From positions 55,265 to 119,264 of the forward strand of contig NZ_SMKY01000001.1 in assembly GCF_004349235.1 (NCBI RefSeq): a DNA stretch of 64,000 nucleotides. Reading direction: 5' to 3'. The stretch is from Actinomadura darangshiensis (GTDB lineage Bacteria; Actinomycetota; Actinomycetes; Streptosporangiales; Streptosporangiaceae). Below, in pieces: positions 25,253-35,174 of the stretch. Under the pieces are notes generated by a model. The model was not told the origin of the DNA and made no database searches. It saw only the letters and a program-made list of their open reading frames with translations. The translations under genes and the position numbers were made by a program. Within the stretch, counting starts at the first letter, position 1; each line of letters opens with the position of its first letter.

Positions 25253-28069
25253 TCAGCCGGCGCGGCGGGTCTGGTCGGGGACGTTGAAGCCGTTGACGCG
25301 GACGTCGGGCTTGGCGGACGTGGCGGAGTAGCGGGCGGTGATGGTCTGCTGCTCGCCGGGCCAGAGCGTGATGTCGTTGTCGCTCCAGCGGATCGGCAGC
25401 ACCTGCGTGCCTCCGGCGAACAGGTCGGCGCGGGTGAACAGAGCCGGGGTGCCGCCGTGGCCGACGTTGCGGACGGTCACGCTCGTCACCATCTCGCGGC
25501 CCTCGCGGCGGGTGGTGGCCTGAACCTTGATGTCGGCGGGCTTGAGGGTGCGCAGGCCGGTCAGGTCGGCGTAGCCGTCCTTCTGGAAGACGGCGAACCC
25601 ATTGGACGGGGTGTACTTGCCGGGCGCGTGGGTCTTCGGCCAGTCGACCCGGTCGGCCTTCGTCGACAGCCAGTACACGTTGCGGCTGACGACCTCGGAA
25701 CCGCGGGTGAGGGTGAGCTTCTCAAAGTAGGTCTTCGAGATGCCGGCCGGGACCTTCGGGTGCAGGACGGTCCGCACGTCCTGGCTGCCCAGCGCCCCGA
25801 CGGGCGCGGTGGCCGTGGCGCGGACCTTGCCGTCGATGTCGATGATCTGCGCGGTGGCGCGCAGGCCGTCCTGGCGGGCGCCGGTCAGGTTGGCGACCTT
25901 GACGGAGCCGTCGTCGTAGTCGTACATGACGTGCACCGGCTCGTTGGCCTTCTTCGCGCCGAAGTAGACGCCCGGCTGGTCGAAGTCGGAGCCGTACATG
26001 CTCCACTGGAGCGACGGCCACGCCTTGTTCAGCATCCAGTAGATGATCCCGGTGCTGGGGTTCGCCTTGTCGGTGGAGTTGCCGATGTACGACTCGAACT
26101 GCGCGCGGGTGACCTCGTACTCACCGAGCTGGACGGTCTTCTGGTACGAGCCGGCGTCCTTCCAGGGGCCGTACCGGTGCCACAGCGGGGTGTTGTAGAC
26201 GCCCATCCGGGACAGGCGCGTGTAGTCGGCGTAGAGGAACGTGTGATACATGTCCTGGCCGGCGGTCTGGCCCTTGGCGGTCGCCGGGTCCCAGATCTTC
26301 TTCTGCTCGGCCGGGGAGAGGAAGCGGTTCAGCGAGTCCTGCGTCGGGATGGTGTTGCCGGTGCTGACCTCGGTGTCGAACCCCCAGGCGCTGCCGGTCA
26401 TGCTGAGCGTCGGGTCGTCGGTGTTGACGGTCTCCCGCCTGTTGTTCCACAGGGCGCCCGGCGGGAAGTAGTTGTAGCCGCCCTCCTTGGCGCCGGACGT
26501 CCCGAGCTTGGGCGACGACTGGTACACGGCCGCGGCGACCTGCGGGAGCCGGAAGTCGGCCTCCTCGAACGCCTTCAGGTAGAGGGCCTCCTTCTCCGGC
26601 TCGGGCGCGTTGTCGCTGCCCTGGAAGAAGGTGAAGACGCTCGGGTGGTCGCGGAGCCGCGCCGCCATCGTGCCCGCCTGGTTGGACGCGTTGGCCTTGA
26701 CGACGTCCGACCAGGTCGACCACTTGCCCTCCCACAGGCCGCAGCACTGCCAGCCCGGCATGGCGAGGACGCCCGCCCGGTCGAGCTGGGCGAACATGTC
26801 GCCGGGCGGGAAGTTGCCCTCGAACCGGACCGCGTTCAGGCCCATGTTCCGGATGTAGGAGATCTGGTGGGAGACGTTGGACGGGGAGTAGCGCAGGAAG
26901 AGGTCCGGCGACCATCCGGCGCCGCGGATCACCAGCGGCTTGCCGTTGACGATGAACTGCCGGTAGCCGTCCTTGCCGTGGGTCTTGCCGGGGACGGGCT
27001 TGGTGAGCCGCGACGTCACCGTCCGGATGCCGAAATCCTCGGCGGCGGCGCTGGACACCGTTCCGCCCACGGACGCGTCCAGCGCGAGGTGGTACATCGG
27101 CTGGTCGCCCATCTGGTACGGCCACCACACGGCCGGGTGCTCCAGGTGGAGGCCGGGGCAGTCCGCCTTGGTGATCGCAACGGTGCGGGTCGCGTGCGCG
27201 GGCACCGTGACCGTGGCCTTGCAGGCGACGCGGGTGGAGCCGTGCGTCACCGTCCCGGACACCACCACCCGCTGCGCCGACCCGGTGTTGTTTCGCACGT
27301 CGGCCTTGACGGTCAGGTCGGCGGTGGACAGGTCGGGGGCGTCGTCCTGCAACACGTGCGCGTTGCGGACCGAGACCGGCCCCTCCTGGACGATCTGCGG
27401 CGCGTACTGCAGCCCGGTGTTCTGGTCGGGCGCCATCGGGTTCCAGTCGACCTGGTTCTGCGTCAGGTACCGCATGGGCGTGTCGAACTTGGTGATGTCG
27501 GCGTCGTTGCGGGAGACGTCGAGCGCGATGGCGTTCGCCCCGTCCCGGACGTAGGGCGTGATGTCGTACTCCAGCCGGGCGTACGAGCCCTGGAGCCGGT
27601 CGCCCGCGGCGATCTTCTTCCCGTTGATCCAGAGGTCGGCCTTTCCGGAGACGCCGTTCATCACCAGTGACGTGCGGCCGCCTTTCCGGGGGTGGACGGT
27701 GAGCTGCTCGCGGTACCACCAGTTCACATCGAACTGCTTGGCCGGCACTTTCGCCATGGTGTCGTTGTGGAAGATGTCCGGGTACCGGCCGTTCTCCAGC
27801 AGGCCCGCCATCAGCGTTTCGGGCCGGGACAGCGGCAGCCAGCCCTTGGTCGAATAGTCCGGCCGGGAGATCTCGGCACCGGTGTCGCGGATGTCGGCGG
27901 ACGACCGGATCGCCCAGCCGGAGGTCAGTTCCGTGGTCCCGGAGGACCGGATCCGCTGCACGCCGGGCCGGTGCCCGGCGAAGGCGCGGGCCGGCATGGC
28001 GGGGGCCAGCGTCCCGGCGAGGGCGAGCGCGGCGCACAGCGCCGTTGTTCGAGTCCTGGACCCGCTCAT
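25253..28069 (-). CDS. Secreted GH2 exo-beta-D-glucosaminidase
   Basis: A 938-residue secreted glycosidase. A signal peptide (ALCAALALAGTLAPAMPARA) is followed by the GH2 sugar-binding jelly roll (NWWYREQLTVHPRKGGRTSL), immunoglobulin-like domains, the TIM barrel and C-terminal beta domains. It resembles exo-beta-D-glucosaminidases of the CsxA type, which release glucosamine from chitosan ends. Asp486 in FFQGSDN and Glu567 in GFDTEVS sit where the family's general acid and nucleophile are expected. CsxA's C-terminal CBM35 is absent here. The ATG at 28069 has GGGGTGAT upstream. No chitosanase is nearby, so it probably works with enzymes encoded elsewhere. Confidence 0.85.
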   Translation of the reverse strand: MSGSRTRTTALCAALALAGTLAPAMPARAFAGHRPGVQRIRSSGTTELTSGWAIRSSADIRDTGAEISRPDYSTKGWLPLSRPETLMAGLLENGRYPDIFHNDTMAKVPAKQFDVNWWYREQLTVHPRKGGRTSLVMNGVSGKADLWINGKKIAAGDRLQGSYARLEYDITPYVRDGANAIALDVSRNDADITKFDTPMRYLTQNQVDWNPMAPDQNTGLQYAPQIVQEGPVSVRNAHVLQDDAPDLSTADLTVKADVRNNTGSAQRVVVSGTVTHGSTRVACKATVTVPAHATRTVAITKADCPGLHLEHPAVWWPYQMGDQPMYHLALDASVGGTVSSAAAEDFGIRTVTSRLTKPVPGKTHGKDGYRQFIVNGKPLVIRGAGWSPDLFLRYSPSNVSHQISYIRNMGLNAVRFEGNFPPGDMFAQLDRAGVLAMPGWQCCGLWEGKWSTWSDVVKANASNQAGTMAARLRDHPSVFTFFQGSDNAPEPEKEALYLKAFEEADFRLPQVAAAVYQSSPKLGTSGAKEGGYNYFPPGALWNNRRETVNTDDPTLSMTGSAWGFDTEVSTGNTIPTQDSLNRFLSPAEQKKIWDPATAKGQTAGQDMYHTFLYADYTRLSRMGVYNTPLWHRYGPWKDAGSYQKTVQLGEYEVTRAQFESYIGNSTDKANPSTGIIYWMLNKAWPSLQWSMYGSDFDQPGVYFGAKKANEPVHVMYDYDDGSVKVANLTGARQDGLRATAQIIDIDGKVRATATAPVGALGSQDVRTVLHPKVPAGISKTYFEKLTLTRGSEVVSRNVYWLSTKADRVDWPKTHAPGKYTPSNGFAVFQKDGYADLTGLRTLKPADIKVQATTRREGREMVTSVTVRNVGHGGTPALFTRADLFAGGTQVLPIRWSDNDITLWPGEQQTITARYSATSAKPDVRVNGFNVPDQTRRAG

Positions 28070-28181
28070 GTGTCCATCACCCCTTAATGCGGCCCGGGCA
28101 CTTCCCGGCGGCCGATGCCCTCAATGCTCGGCCGGGCACCACCCACCGGTCCGTAGGCCCAGGACGCCAATGGGGGTAGTG

Positions 28182-29102
28182 CTAAGCCCCCTGCTTCGAA
28201 CCGCGGGTATGGATTCGGTTGCGGCGCTTGGCGGCGCGGAGGAACAGGACGGTCGGGACGAGGCACACCAGGATGGCGAAGATGCTGGCCTCGGGGCCGA
28301 AGTCGCCGCCGGTCAATGCCTGGGGGCCGGTGACGGAGGCGTCCAGCAGGCCCCCGCTGCCGGTCCCCGAGCCGGAGACGCTGGTGCCGAAGATGCCCTG
28401 CTCGGCCATGTTCCAGCCCAGGTGCAGGCCGATCGGCAGCCACAGCGAGCGGGTGGCGGCGTAGACCGCGCCGAACATCAGTCCGGCCTCGATGGCGATG
28501 GCCAGCGCGCCCCAGAGCGTCGCGTCCTCGTTGACCAGGTGCAGGCCGCCGAAGGCCAGCCCGGAGACGGCCAGCGCCCCCCACGTCCCGGCCTTCTCCT
28601 CCAGCACCCGGAACAGCGCGCCGCGGAACGTTAGCTCCTCCACGACCGAGACGCCGGTCATCACCCCCAGCGTCGTCAGCGCGCCGCCGATCGAACCCCA
28701 GCCGTGGACGTGGTAGCCGCCGACCATCGCGACCAGCGCGATGGTGGCGGCGAACAGGCCCAGCCCGAGGGCGATGCCCCGGTACAGTCCCAGCCTGGCC
28801 TGCGCGGGGGCCAGCTCCTGCGGGCTGCGGCGGCCCTCCAGGAACCGCACCAGCCCGGTATAGGCGGCGAGGGCGAGCCCACCGGCGGCCACCCCGGCGA
28901 TCAGGGCGGTCAGCGGAGTGGCGTCGGCGGCGCCGTTGACCGCGGCGATGACGGAGTTCACCACCAGCATCAGCACGAACAGCACCGGCAGCCGGACCCA
29001 CGCCGACGCGGCCCACCGCCTGGGGCCTCCTGGGGCGGATCCGGTCGGGTGGAGATCGGCACCGGACGGTCGCGTCGGCGCCTGCTGCTGGTCGGTTGCC
29101 AC
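28182..29102 (-). CDS. CPBP-family intramembrane metalloprotease
   Basis: A 306-residue membrane protein with a short cytoplasmic head and about eight hydrophobic helices. The CPBP (CAAX protease and bacteriocin-processing) motifs are in place: EELTFRGALFRVLE supplies the glutamate pair and arginine, and FGGLHLVNE and PIGLHLGWNMAEQ supply the two histidine helices. These proteases act on peptides within the membrane; substrates are unknown. The GTG at 29102 has GAGGAGG. It lies downstream of the divergent promoter of a two-component system, which may or may not control it. Confidence 0.85.
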   Translation of the reverse strand: MATDQQQAPTRPSGADLHPTGSAPGGPRRWAASAWVRLPVLFVLMLVVNSVIAAVNGAADATPLTALIAGVAAGGLALAAYTGLVRFLEGRRSPQELAPAQARLGLYRGIALGLGLFAATIALVAMVGGYHVHGWGSIGGALTTLGVMTGVSVVEELTFRGALFRVLEEKAGTWGALAVSGLAFGGLHLVNEDATLWGALAIAIEAGLMFGAVYAATRSLWLPIGLHLGWNMAEQGIFGTSVSGSGTGSGGLLDASVTGPQALTGGDFGPEASIFAILVCLVPTVLFLRAAKRRNRIHTRGSKQGA

Positions 29103-29217
29103 GGCTTCCTCCTCAAGGGGCCCGCTCCCGGCGGGTCGGCTTCGCTTTCGATGCCGAAAAGCTACGGGCGGCGACCACGGTGAGTAGTCACCAAGGAGTG
29201 AGCACTTGCCTCGTCCA

Positions 29218-29243
29218 GGGGTCCCCTGAGCGAGCTACCGGCC
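29218..29243. repeat. Copy 1 of element flanking the two-component operon
   Basis: GGGTCCCCTGAGCGAGCTAC (29218-29237) followed by CGGCC recurs, with a few indels and substitutions, at 31221-31248 just after the response regulator gene. It may be a response-regulator site; the second copy also overlaps a weak hairpin. Confidence 0.35.
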
Positions 29244-29289
29244 CTCCTCTCCGGGAAGGACACCGCGGCCGTTTCCGGACGCTACGGTC

Positions 29290-30507
29290 ATGCAGGTGAA
29301 TCTGATGGCCGCCGCGACGACCCGGCTCCGCGCACTGTCGCGCTGGTGGAGATCCCGTCCCGCCACCACTAGGGACATCGAGCTCGCGCTCGTGTTCACG
29401 CTGCTGTCGTTCGCGGAGCCGCTGTCGAAGATCGGGGCGCGGTTCGGCGACCTCCCCACCCATGACGCCTCTGCCGCGAGCGTGCTGCTGACGCTCGGGA
29501 TGACGCTGCCGACCGCGATGCGCACCCGGTGGCCGGCCGTCTGCCTGGCGGTGGCGGGAGCCTCCTTCGCGGTGCATGAGTCCTTGGGATGCCCGCCGAC
29601 CTTCGGCAGCCTGGGGCTGTACATCGCGCTGTACTCCGTGGGCGCCCACCAGGCCCGTTTCCGGCGGGTCGTGGCGGCTGGGGCGACGGGCGGTTACGTG
29701 GTCTTCGCCGTCGCCTTGCGGGCGCTGGACTCGCCCGCCGGACTGGCCGACTACCTGCTCTACTTCCTCGCCCTGGCGGCGATGTTCGGGTTGGGCGTGC
29801 TGGTCCGCGGGAGGCGGGCGCGCGAGGCCGAGCGCCGGCGGCTGTCCGCCGAGGCGGCCGTCACCGCGGAACGCGGCCGCCTGGCCCGGGAGCTGCACGA
29901 CGTGGTGACGCACCACGTGACCGCGATGGTGGTGCAGTCCGGCGCGGCGCAGTACCTTACCGAGTCGCCGGAGAGCGTCACCGAGGCCCTCGGCGCGATC
30001 AACGGCACCGGCCGCCGCGCGCTGGCCGAGCTCCGGTTCCTGCTCGGTGTGCTGGAGGCGACCGGCGAGTCGGCGCCCCGGGAGCGGGTCCCGGTACCGG
30101 GCCGGGTGCCCGATCTGGTGGAGCAGACACGAGCGGGCGGCCAGCCGATCGAGCTGGTCGAGGACGGAGAGCGGGCGGACATGGCCATAGGCGCGCAGCT
30201 CACGGCGTATCGCGTCGTGCAGGAGTCCCTGACCAACGCCGTGAAGTACGCCGCCGGACGGCGAACGCTGGTGCGGCTCGCGCACACCCCCGGCTGGACC
30301 GACGTCGAGGTCACCACCGCGGGGACGGCCGGCGGCGCGCCCTCGTCCGCGGCGCTCCGCGACGGCGGCCCGCACGTGTCGGGAGGCCGCGGCCTGACCG
30401 GGCTGCGCGAACGGGTGGAGATGCTGGGCGGCGAGTTCACGGCAGGACCCGGCCCGGAGGGCGGGTTCCGCGTGCACGCGCGCATCCCCGCGGAAGGTGC
30501 GGCATGA
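29290..30507 (+). CDS. NarL-type sensor histidine kinase
   Basis: A 405-residue membrane kinase. The N-terminal half carries four to six short hydrophobic helices (ELALVFTLLSFAEPL, LGLYIALYSVGAHQ, LLYFLALAAMFGLGVLVRG) with little outside, as in kinases that sense the membrane. The dimerisation segment AARELHDVVTHHV-like (ARELHDVVTHHVTAMVVQSG) holds the phospho-accepting histidine. The ATPase part has QESLTNAVKYA and GRGLTGLRERVEMLGGEF. ATG 29305 has a better ribosome site than 29290. It overlaps its response regulator as ATGA. No DesK- or LiaS-specific trait decides the signal; cell-envelope stress is a plausible guess. Confidence 0.9.
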   Translation: MQVNLMAAATTRLRALSRWWRSRPATTRDIELALVFTLLSFAEPLSKIGARFGDLPTHDASAASVLLTLGMTLPTAMRTRWPAVCLAVAGASFAVHESLGCPPTFGSLGLYIALYSVGAHQARFRRVVAAGATGGYVVFAVALRALDSPAGLADYLLYFLALAAMFGLGVLVRGRRAREAERRRLSAEAAVTAERGRLARELHDVVTHHVTAMVVQSGAAQYLTESPESVTEALGAINGTGRRALAELRFLLGVLEATGESAPRERVPVPGRVPDLVEQTRAGGQPIELVEDGERADMAIGAQLTAYRVVQESLTNAVKYAAGRRTLVRLAHTPGWTDVEVTTAGTAGGAPSSAALRDGGPHVSGGRGLTGLRERVEMLGGEFTAGPGPEGGFRVHARIPAEGAA

Positions 30508-31202
30508 GCGTCCCTCCCGCCGTGGTCCGGGTGCTGGTCTGCGAGGACCAGGCTCTCGTGCGCGCCGGCTTCGTCACGATCCTGAACAGCCAGTCCGACC
30601 TTGAGGTCGTGGGCGAGGCCCGGGACGGCCGGGCGGCGATCCGGGCCGCGGAGGAACTGAACCCGGACGTCGTCGTCATGGACATCCGCATGCCCCTGCT
30701 CGACGGAATCGAGGCCACCCGCCGCCTGGCGGGCCCCGAGTCCACGAGCCCCATGAAGATCCTGGTCGTCACGACCTTCAACGTCGACGAGTACGTGTAC
30801 GAGGCCCTCCGCGCAGGCGCCAGCGGCTTCCTGCTGAAGGACGCCCCGCCGCCCGAACTGATCAACGCGGTGCGCACCGTCGCGCGCGGCGAGTCCCTCC
30901 TGGCCCCCGTCGTCACCCGCACCCTGATCGGCCGCTTCGCCGAGCATGTGCGTCCTGCCACGGCCCCCGCGTCCCCCGAGCGCGACCGCCTCAAGGTCCT
31001 CACCCCCCGCGAGCACGAGGTCCTCCTGCTCATCAGCGAGGGCCTGTCGAACGCCGAGATAGCCGCCGAGCTGGTCATCGGGCACGAGACCGTGAAGACC
31101 TACGTCTCGCGCATCCTCACCAAGCTGGACCTCCGCGACCGCGTCCAGGCGGTGGTCCTCGCGTACCGGGCGGGCGTGGCAGGCGGAGCAGACCGCCCCT
31201 GA
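30504..31202 (+). CDS. NarL/LuxR-type response regulator
   Basis: A 232-residue regulator. The receiver domain has the acidic pair CED near the start, the phospho-acceptor Asp60 in VVVMDIRMPLLDG, a threonine switch in LVVTTFN and a lysine in GFLLKDAPP. A LuxR-type helix-turn-helix follows (LTPREHEVLLLISEGLSNAE, IGHETVKTYVSRILTKLDLR). It partners the overlapping kinase. Probable targets are its own promoter, the divergent CPBP gene or the downstream lipoprotein hydrolase; the repeated element at both ends of the operon is a candidate site. Confidence 0.93.
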   Translation: MSVPPAVVRVLVCEDQALVRAGFVTILNSQSDLEVVGEARDGRAAIRAAEELNPDVVVMDIRMPLLDGIEATRRLAGPESTSPMKILVVTTFNVDEYVYEALRAGASGFLLKDAPPPELINAVRTVARGESLLAPVVTRTLIGRFAEHVRPATAPASPERDRLKVLTPREHEVLLLISEGLSNAEIAAELVIGHETVKTYVSRILTKLDLRDRVQAVVLAYRAGVAGGADRP

Positions 31203-31220
31203 CGCTTCCGCGATCCCGCC

Positions 31221-31248
31221 GGGTCTCCCCCGAGCGAGCTACCCGGCC
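31221..31248. repeat. Copy 2 of element flanking the two-component operon
   Basis: GGGTCTCCCCCGAGCGAGCT (31221-31240) then ACCCGGCC resembles 29218-29243. Here GCCGGGT and ACCCGGC can also pair across a 16-nt loop, so it may instead be a weak terminator of the two-component operon. Confidence 0.35.
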
Positions 31249-31361
31249 AATCTGATTTGTTCCCTCCAGGGTGAAGCCCCGAACCGGTGCTCTTTTGTTG
31301 AATTCCTGAATGCCGTGCCGGGCCGATGGTCCGGCACATTTTCGCTCGGGAAGGCAACACC

Positions 31362-32984
31362 ATGACAATGACGCGCAATTCCGGGAACCGTCGGAATTCC
31401 GGCTTCGGCAGAGGGCTCCGGTTGGCCGCGGCGCTGGTGGTCTCAACAGCGGCCGGAACGACGCTGGCCGCATGCGGCGGGGACGCGGAGGACGCGCCGC
31501 ACACCGCGGCGGCCGCCAAGAGCACGGCGCCGCCGCAGGCCGCGGACCCGGCCAAGCTCACCTGGGGCAAGTGCCCCGAGCCGGCCAAGGGGGCGACCCG
31601 GGACCCCCGTCTGACCTGCGCGACGGTGAAGGTCCCGCTGGACTACCGCGACCCGGGCGGCGCGAAGATCGACATTGCGGTGTCCCGGCTGCCCGCCGCC
31701 GAACCGGGAGAACGGCACGGCGTCCTGGTGCTGAATCCCGGTGGTCCCGGCCTGGGCGGCCTCGACATGCCCGCGACCATGGCGGCCGCGCTGCCGAAGT
31801 CCGTCCTCGGCGGCTACGACCTGATCGGCTTCGACCCGCGCGGAGTCGAGCACAGCACCCCGCAGAGCTGCGGTCTGAAGGACCCCAGCGTGCCCGGACT
31901 GTTCCCCTATCCCGCCGCGGACGGCTCGATCACCGAGAACGCGGCCCTCGCCAAGGCCGACGCCGACCAGTGTGCCCGCACGGCGGGAGAGCGTCTGAGG
32001 TTCTTCACCACCGCCAACACCGCCCGCGACATGGACCGCATCCGGCAGGCACTCGGCGAGGAGAAGATCTCCTACTGGGGCCAGTCCTACGGCACCTACC
32101 TCGGCGCCGTCTACAGGTCCCTGTTCCAGAACCGGACCGACCGGATGATCCTGGAAGGCAATGTCGACCCCACCAAGGTGTGGGCCGACGAAGTGGCCGA
32201 CACGTGGGGCAAGGGCATGGCCGACCGGTTCCCCGACGCGGCCCGCGTCGCCGCGGCGCAGAACGGCACGCTCAAGCTGGGCGGCAGCGTCGCGCAGGTG
32301 ACCCGCACCTACCTCGCCCTCGCCGACCGGCTCGACCGCAAGCCCGCGGCGGTGCCCGGCACGCCGCTGTCCTTGGACGGGGCACTGCTCCGGAACATCA
32401 CCTACGGCATGCTCCAGCACAACGAGACCCTCCCGCCGCTCGTCACGTTCTGGAAGGCCGCCGGCGACCTGGCCCGCGGCAGCCTCACCGACGCCGACAC
32501 GGCGGTCCTCAAGCAGGTGTTCGCCGACACCCCGCTCCCTCCAGGGGTCCCCGCGGACAACCAGGCCACCATGTTCCTGGCACTCACCTGCGGCGATGCC
32601 GAATGGCCGCATGACGTCCGCGGCTACGCCGCCCGCACCGCCGCCGACCGTAAGGCATGGCCGCTCACCGCGGGAATGCCGAGCAATATCTGGGCGTGCG
32701 CCTATTGGAAGAAGCCGATCGAACCGCCCGTCGCCGTAACCGAAAAGGGCCCGCGCAACACCCTGATCCTCCAGAACCGCCGCGACAACGCCACCCCGTG
32801 GGAGGGCGCCATCGGTCTCCGCAAGGCCCTCGGCAACGGTGCCGCCTTCGTCGGCGTCGACAATGGCGGGCATTACGTCTACAACGAGGGCTCGGCCTGC
32901 GCCGACAAGGCGACCATCGCCTTCCTGGCCACCGGCCAGCTGCCGGGCAAAGACGTTCACTGCACCGACGTCAGGAAGAAGTGA
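31362..32984 (+). CDS. Lipoprotein alpha/beta-hydrolase (tripeptidyl-aminopeptidase-like)
   Basis: A 540-residue exported hydrolase of the actinomycete TAP/SCO-type group. The signal peptide ends in a lipobox (TTLAACGGD), so it should be lipid-anchored outside the membrane. The hydrolase core includes [15 protein letters not shown] (oxyanion loop), [16 protein letters not shown], the nucleophile elbow [10 protein letters not shown], and a C-terminal TAP-like segment with Asp in [12 protein letters not shown] and His in [13 protein letters not shown]. Family members trim peptides from the N-terminus. The ATG at 31362 follows GGGAAGG; an upstream frame to 31326 would bury the signal peptide. 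Its 3' end overlaps the convergent LLM gene by 14 bp. Confidence 0.88.
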   Translation: MTMTRNSGNRRNSGFGRGLRLAAALVVSTAAGTTLAACGGDAEDAPHTAAAAKSTAPPQAADPAKLTWGKCPEPAKGATRDPRLTCATVKVPLDYRDPGGAKIDIAVSRLPAAEPGERHGVLVLNPGGPGLGGLDMPATMAAALPKSVLGGYDLIGFDPRGVEHSTPQSCGLKDPSVPGLFPYPAADGSITENAALAKADADQCARTAGERLRFFTTANTARDMDRIRQALGEEKISYWGQSYGTYLGAVYRSLFQNRTDRMILEGNVDPTKVWADEVADTWGKGMADRFPDAARVAAAQNGTLKLGGSVAQVTRTYLALADRLDRKPAAVPGTPLSLDGALLRNITYGMLQHNETLPPLVTFWKAAGDLARGSLTDADTAVLKQVFADTPLPPGVPADNQATMFLALTCGDAEWPHDVRGYAARTAADRKAWPLTAGMPSNIWACAYWKKPIEPPVAVTEKGPRNTLILQNRRDNATPWEGAIGLRKALGNGAAFVGVDNGGHYVYNEGSACADKATIAFLATGQLPGKDVHCTDVRKK

Positions 32985-34107
32985 CGGGTGCCGGTGTTGT
33001 CGCGTGGGTCCAGGCTTCGGCGAGTAGGTCGTAGGAGCGGACGCGGTCGGCGTGGTCGTGGGTGATCGTCGTGATGAGCAGCTCGTCGGCGCCGGTGACG
33101 CGCTGGAGGGTCGCGAGGCCGTGGGCGACCGTGCCCGGCGCGCCGGTGAACTGGGTGTGGACGCGGTCGGCGACCAGGTCGAGGTCCTCCGGGCGCCAGT
33201 CGTGGGCGGCGGCCTGTGCCGGGGTGGGGAACGGGATCGCGGCGAGCCGGGACCGGATGCTGTGCACCCACAGCGCGTACGGCGACGCCAGCTCCCTGGC
33301 CTGCTCGTCGGTCGGCGCCACCACCACGTCGGCGGACACGACGACGTACGGCTCGTCCAGCACGTCCGACGGCTGGAACGCCGCCCGGTACGCCTTGACG
33401 GCCTCCAGCACGTTGGACGGGCTGACGTGGTAGTTCGCCGCGAACGGCAGCCCGCGCGCACCCGCCGCGCGGGCGCTCTGGCCGCCGCTGCTGCCGAGGA
33501 TCCACAGCTCCAGCGAGGCGCCCTCGCCGGGGTTGGCGTGCGCCTCGCGGCCGTCCTTGGCGAAGGTGCCGGCGAGGAGCGCGGCGATGTCGTCCACGAC
33601 GCCGTCGAAGTCGGGCGACTCGGCGCCCGGCTGCTGGAGCAGGGCGCCGTGCAGCCCGAACGCGGCGGTCCCGGCGAGCCGCGTGTAGTCGAACGGAGCG
33701 GGGATGAGCAGGCCGTCCACCACCTCGGCCTCGCGGGCGGGCGGGGGTGCGCCGCGGGCCGCCTCGGTGCGGCGCTGCCCGGAGCGGCCGAGCCCGAGGT
33801 CGATCCGGCCGGGGTGCAGCGCGTCGATCGTGCCGAACTGCTCGACGATGGACAGCGGCGTCCAGTGGCCGGTCTGCACCGCGCCGGAGCCGACGCGGAT
33901 CCGGGACGTGGCCGCGGCGACCGCCTCGATCAGGACCTGCGGTGCGGCGCTGGCGACGCCCGGCGCGAGGTGGTGCTCGGCGAGCCAGTACCGGCGGTAG
34001 CCGGCGGCCTCGGCGCGGCGCGCCAGGTCGAGGGTGTTGCGGAGCGCGTCGCGCGCGGTGCCGCCGGCGGGGACGGGCGCGAGGTCGAGGACGGAGAGGG
34101 GGATCAC
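32971..34107 (-). CDS. LLM-class flavin-dependent monooxygenase (MsnO8-like)
   Basis: A 378-residue luciferase-like monooxygenase: [60 protein letters not shown] and [13 protein letters not shown]. It uses reduced flavin and oxygen to oxidise a small substrate; reduced flavin could come from the two reductases in the same block. It is the last of four LLM genes in a long minus-strand operon and overlaps its upstream neighbour by 4 bp. Its subgroup (single-domain, EHH motif) differs from the NtaA-like enzyme in the cluster, so different steps or substrates are likely. Confidence 0.88.
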   Translation of the reverse strand: MIPLSVLDLAPVPAGGTARDALRNTLDLARRAEAAGYRRYWLAEHHLAPGVASAAPQVLIEAVAAATSRIRVGSGAVQTGHWTPLSIVEQFGTIDALHPGRIDLGLGRSGQRRTEAARGAPPPAREAEVVDGLLIPAPFDYTRLAGTAAFGLHGALLQQPGAESPDFDGVVDDIAALLAGTFAKDGREAHANPGEGASLELWILGSSGGQSARAAGARGLPFAANYHVSPSNVLEAVKAYRAAFQPSDVLDEPYVVVSADVVVAPTDEQARELASPYALWVHSIRSRLAAIPFPTPAQAAAHDWRPEDLDLVADRVHTQFTGAPGTVAHGLATLQRVTGADELLITTITHDHADRVRSYDLLAEAWTHATTPAPVTSS

Positions 34108-35174
34108 GGGTGCCTCCCGGCGGCGGTCGGGGCGGACGGGAACGGGCGGCTCGGGATGTCCCGGCGCAGGACGGGCGCGACGTCGCTCTGGAACAGCTCC
34201 AGGGACGCGCGGTGCAGGTCAGCGGGGAGCCCGTCGGGGTCGGCCTGGACGTGCATGACCTCGTGCCCGAGCCGGTCGTGGTAGCGGTGGACCTTGTCGA
34301 TGACCTGCTGCGGGCTGCCGATGAGCGCGGAGCCGCGCGCGATGGCGTCCTCGACCGAGTCGAAGACGGGGGTGACGCCGTTGCGGCGGAACAGCGCCTG
34401 CCGCGCCTCGAACACCGGCCGGTACACCTCGACGGCGTCCTGGGATCTGGGGGCGACGCAGAGGCCGGCGCTGCCGGCTCCGACCAGGGCGTCCGCGGGG
34501 TCGTGGCCGTGGTGCGCCCAGCGTTCCCGGTAGTGGGCGACCAGTTCGGCGTACGGCTCGACTGGGTTGGTGACGTTGGCGGAGAACAGCGGGTCGCCGT
34601 AGCGGGCGGCGAGTTCGACGGACTCCTTGCTGGTGGCGCTGCCGTGCCAGACGCGAACGGGGCGCTGGAGCGGCCGCGGCAGCACCTCGGCCCGGTCCAG
34701 CGGCGGCCGGTGCTTGCCCCACCAGGTGACGGCGTCCTCGCGCCATAGCCGGCGGAACAGCTCGTAGCCTTCGCGGTTGCGGTCCCACTGGTCCTCGGCG
34801 GTGACGTCGAACAGCGCGGCCTGCGCGGTGCCGTTGCCCTTCCCGATGATCAGTTCGAGGCGTCCGCCGGACAGGTGGTCCAGCGTGGCGTAGTCCTCGT
34901 AGGCGCGGACGGGGTCCAGGAGGCTGAGCGTGGTGACGGCCGTGAACAGCCGGATCGCGGACGTGCGGGCCGCGATGTGCGCGAGCACGACCGGCGGCGA
35001 GGACGACAGGAACGGCCGCTCGTGGCGCTCGCCGACGCCGAAGCCGTCGAAGCCGAGCCGTTCGGCGAGGACGGCGTGCTCGACGACGTCGCGGAGCCGT
35101 TCGGTGACCGGCTTGAGCACGCCCGTGCGCGGGTCGGGGGCGTGCACGATGAGGGTGATCGCGAGGAACCTCAT
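34104..35174 (-). CDS. LLM-class flavin-dependent oxidoreductase
   Basis: A 356-residue luciferase-fold oxygenase: [54 protein letters not shown] and [20 protein letters not shown]. These belong to the alkane/organosulfur-type LLM enzymes that depend on a separate flavin reductase. The start at 35174 shares ATGA with the upstream stop; much longer readings of this frame run through the neighbouring gene and are artefacts. It is an operon member with translational coupling on both sides. Confidence 0.88.
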   Translation of the reverse strand: MRFLAITLIVHAPDPRTGVLKPVTERLRDVVEHAVLAERLGFDGFGVGERHERPFLSSSPPVVLAHIAARTSAIRLFTAVTTLSLLDPVRAYEDYATLDHLSGGRLELIIGKGNGTAQAALFDVTAEDQWDRNREGYELFRRLWREDAVTWWGKHRPPLDRAEVLPRPLQRPVRVWHGSATSKESVELAARYGDPLFSANVTNPVEPYAELVAHYRERWAHHGHDPADALVGAGSAGLCVAPRSQDAVEVYRPVFEARQALFRRNGVTPVFDSVEDAIARGSALIGSPQQVIDKVHRYHDRLGHEVMHVQADPDGLPADLHRASLELFQSDVAPVLRRDIPSRPFPSAPTAAGRHP

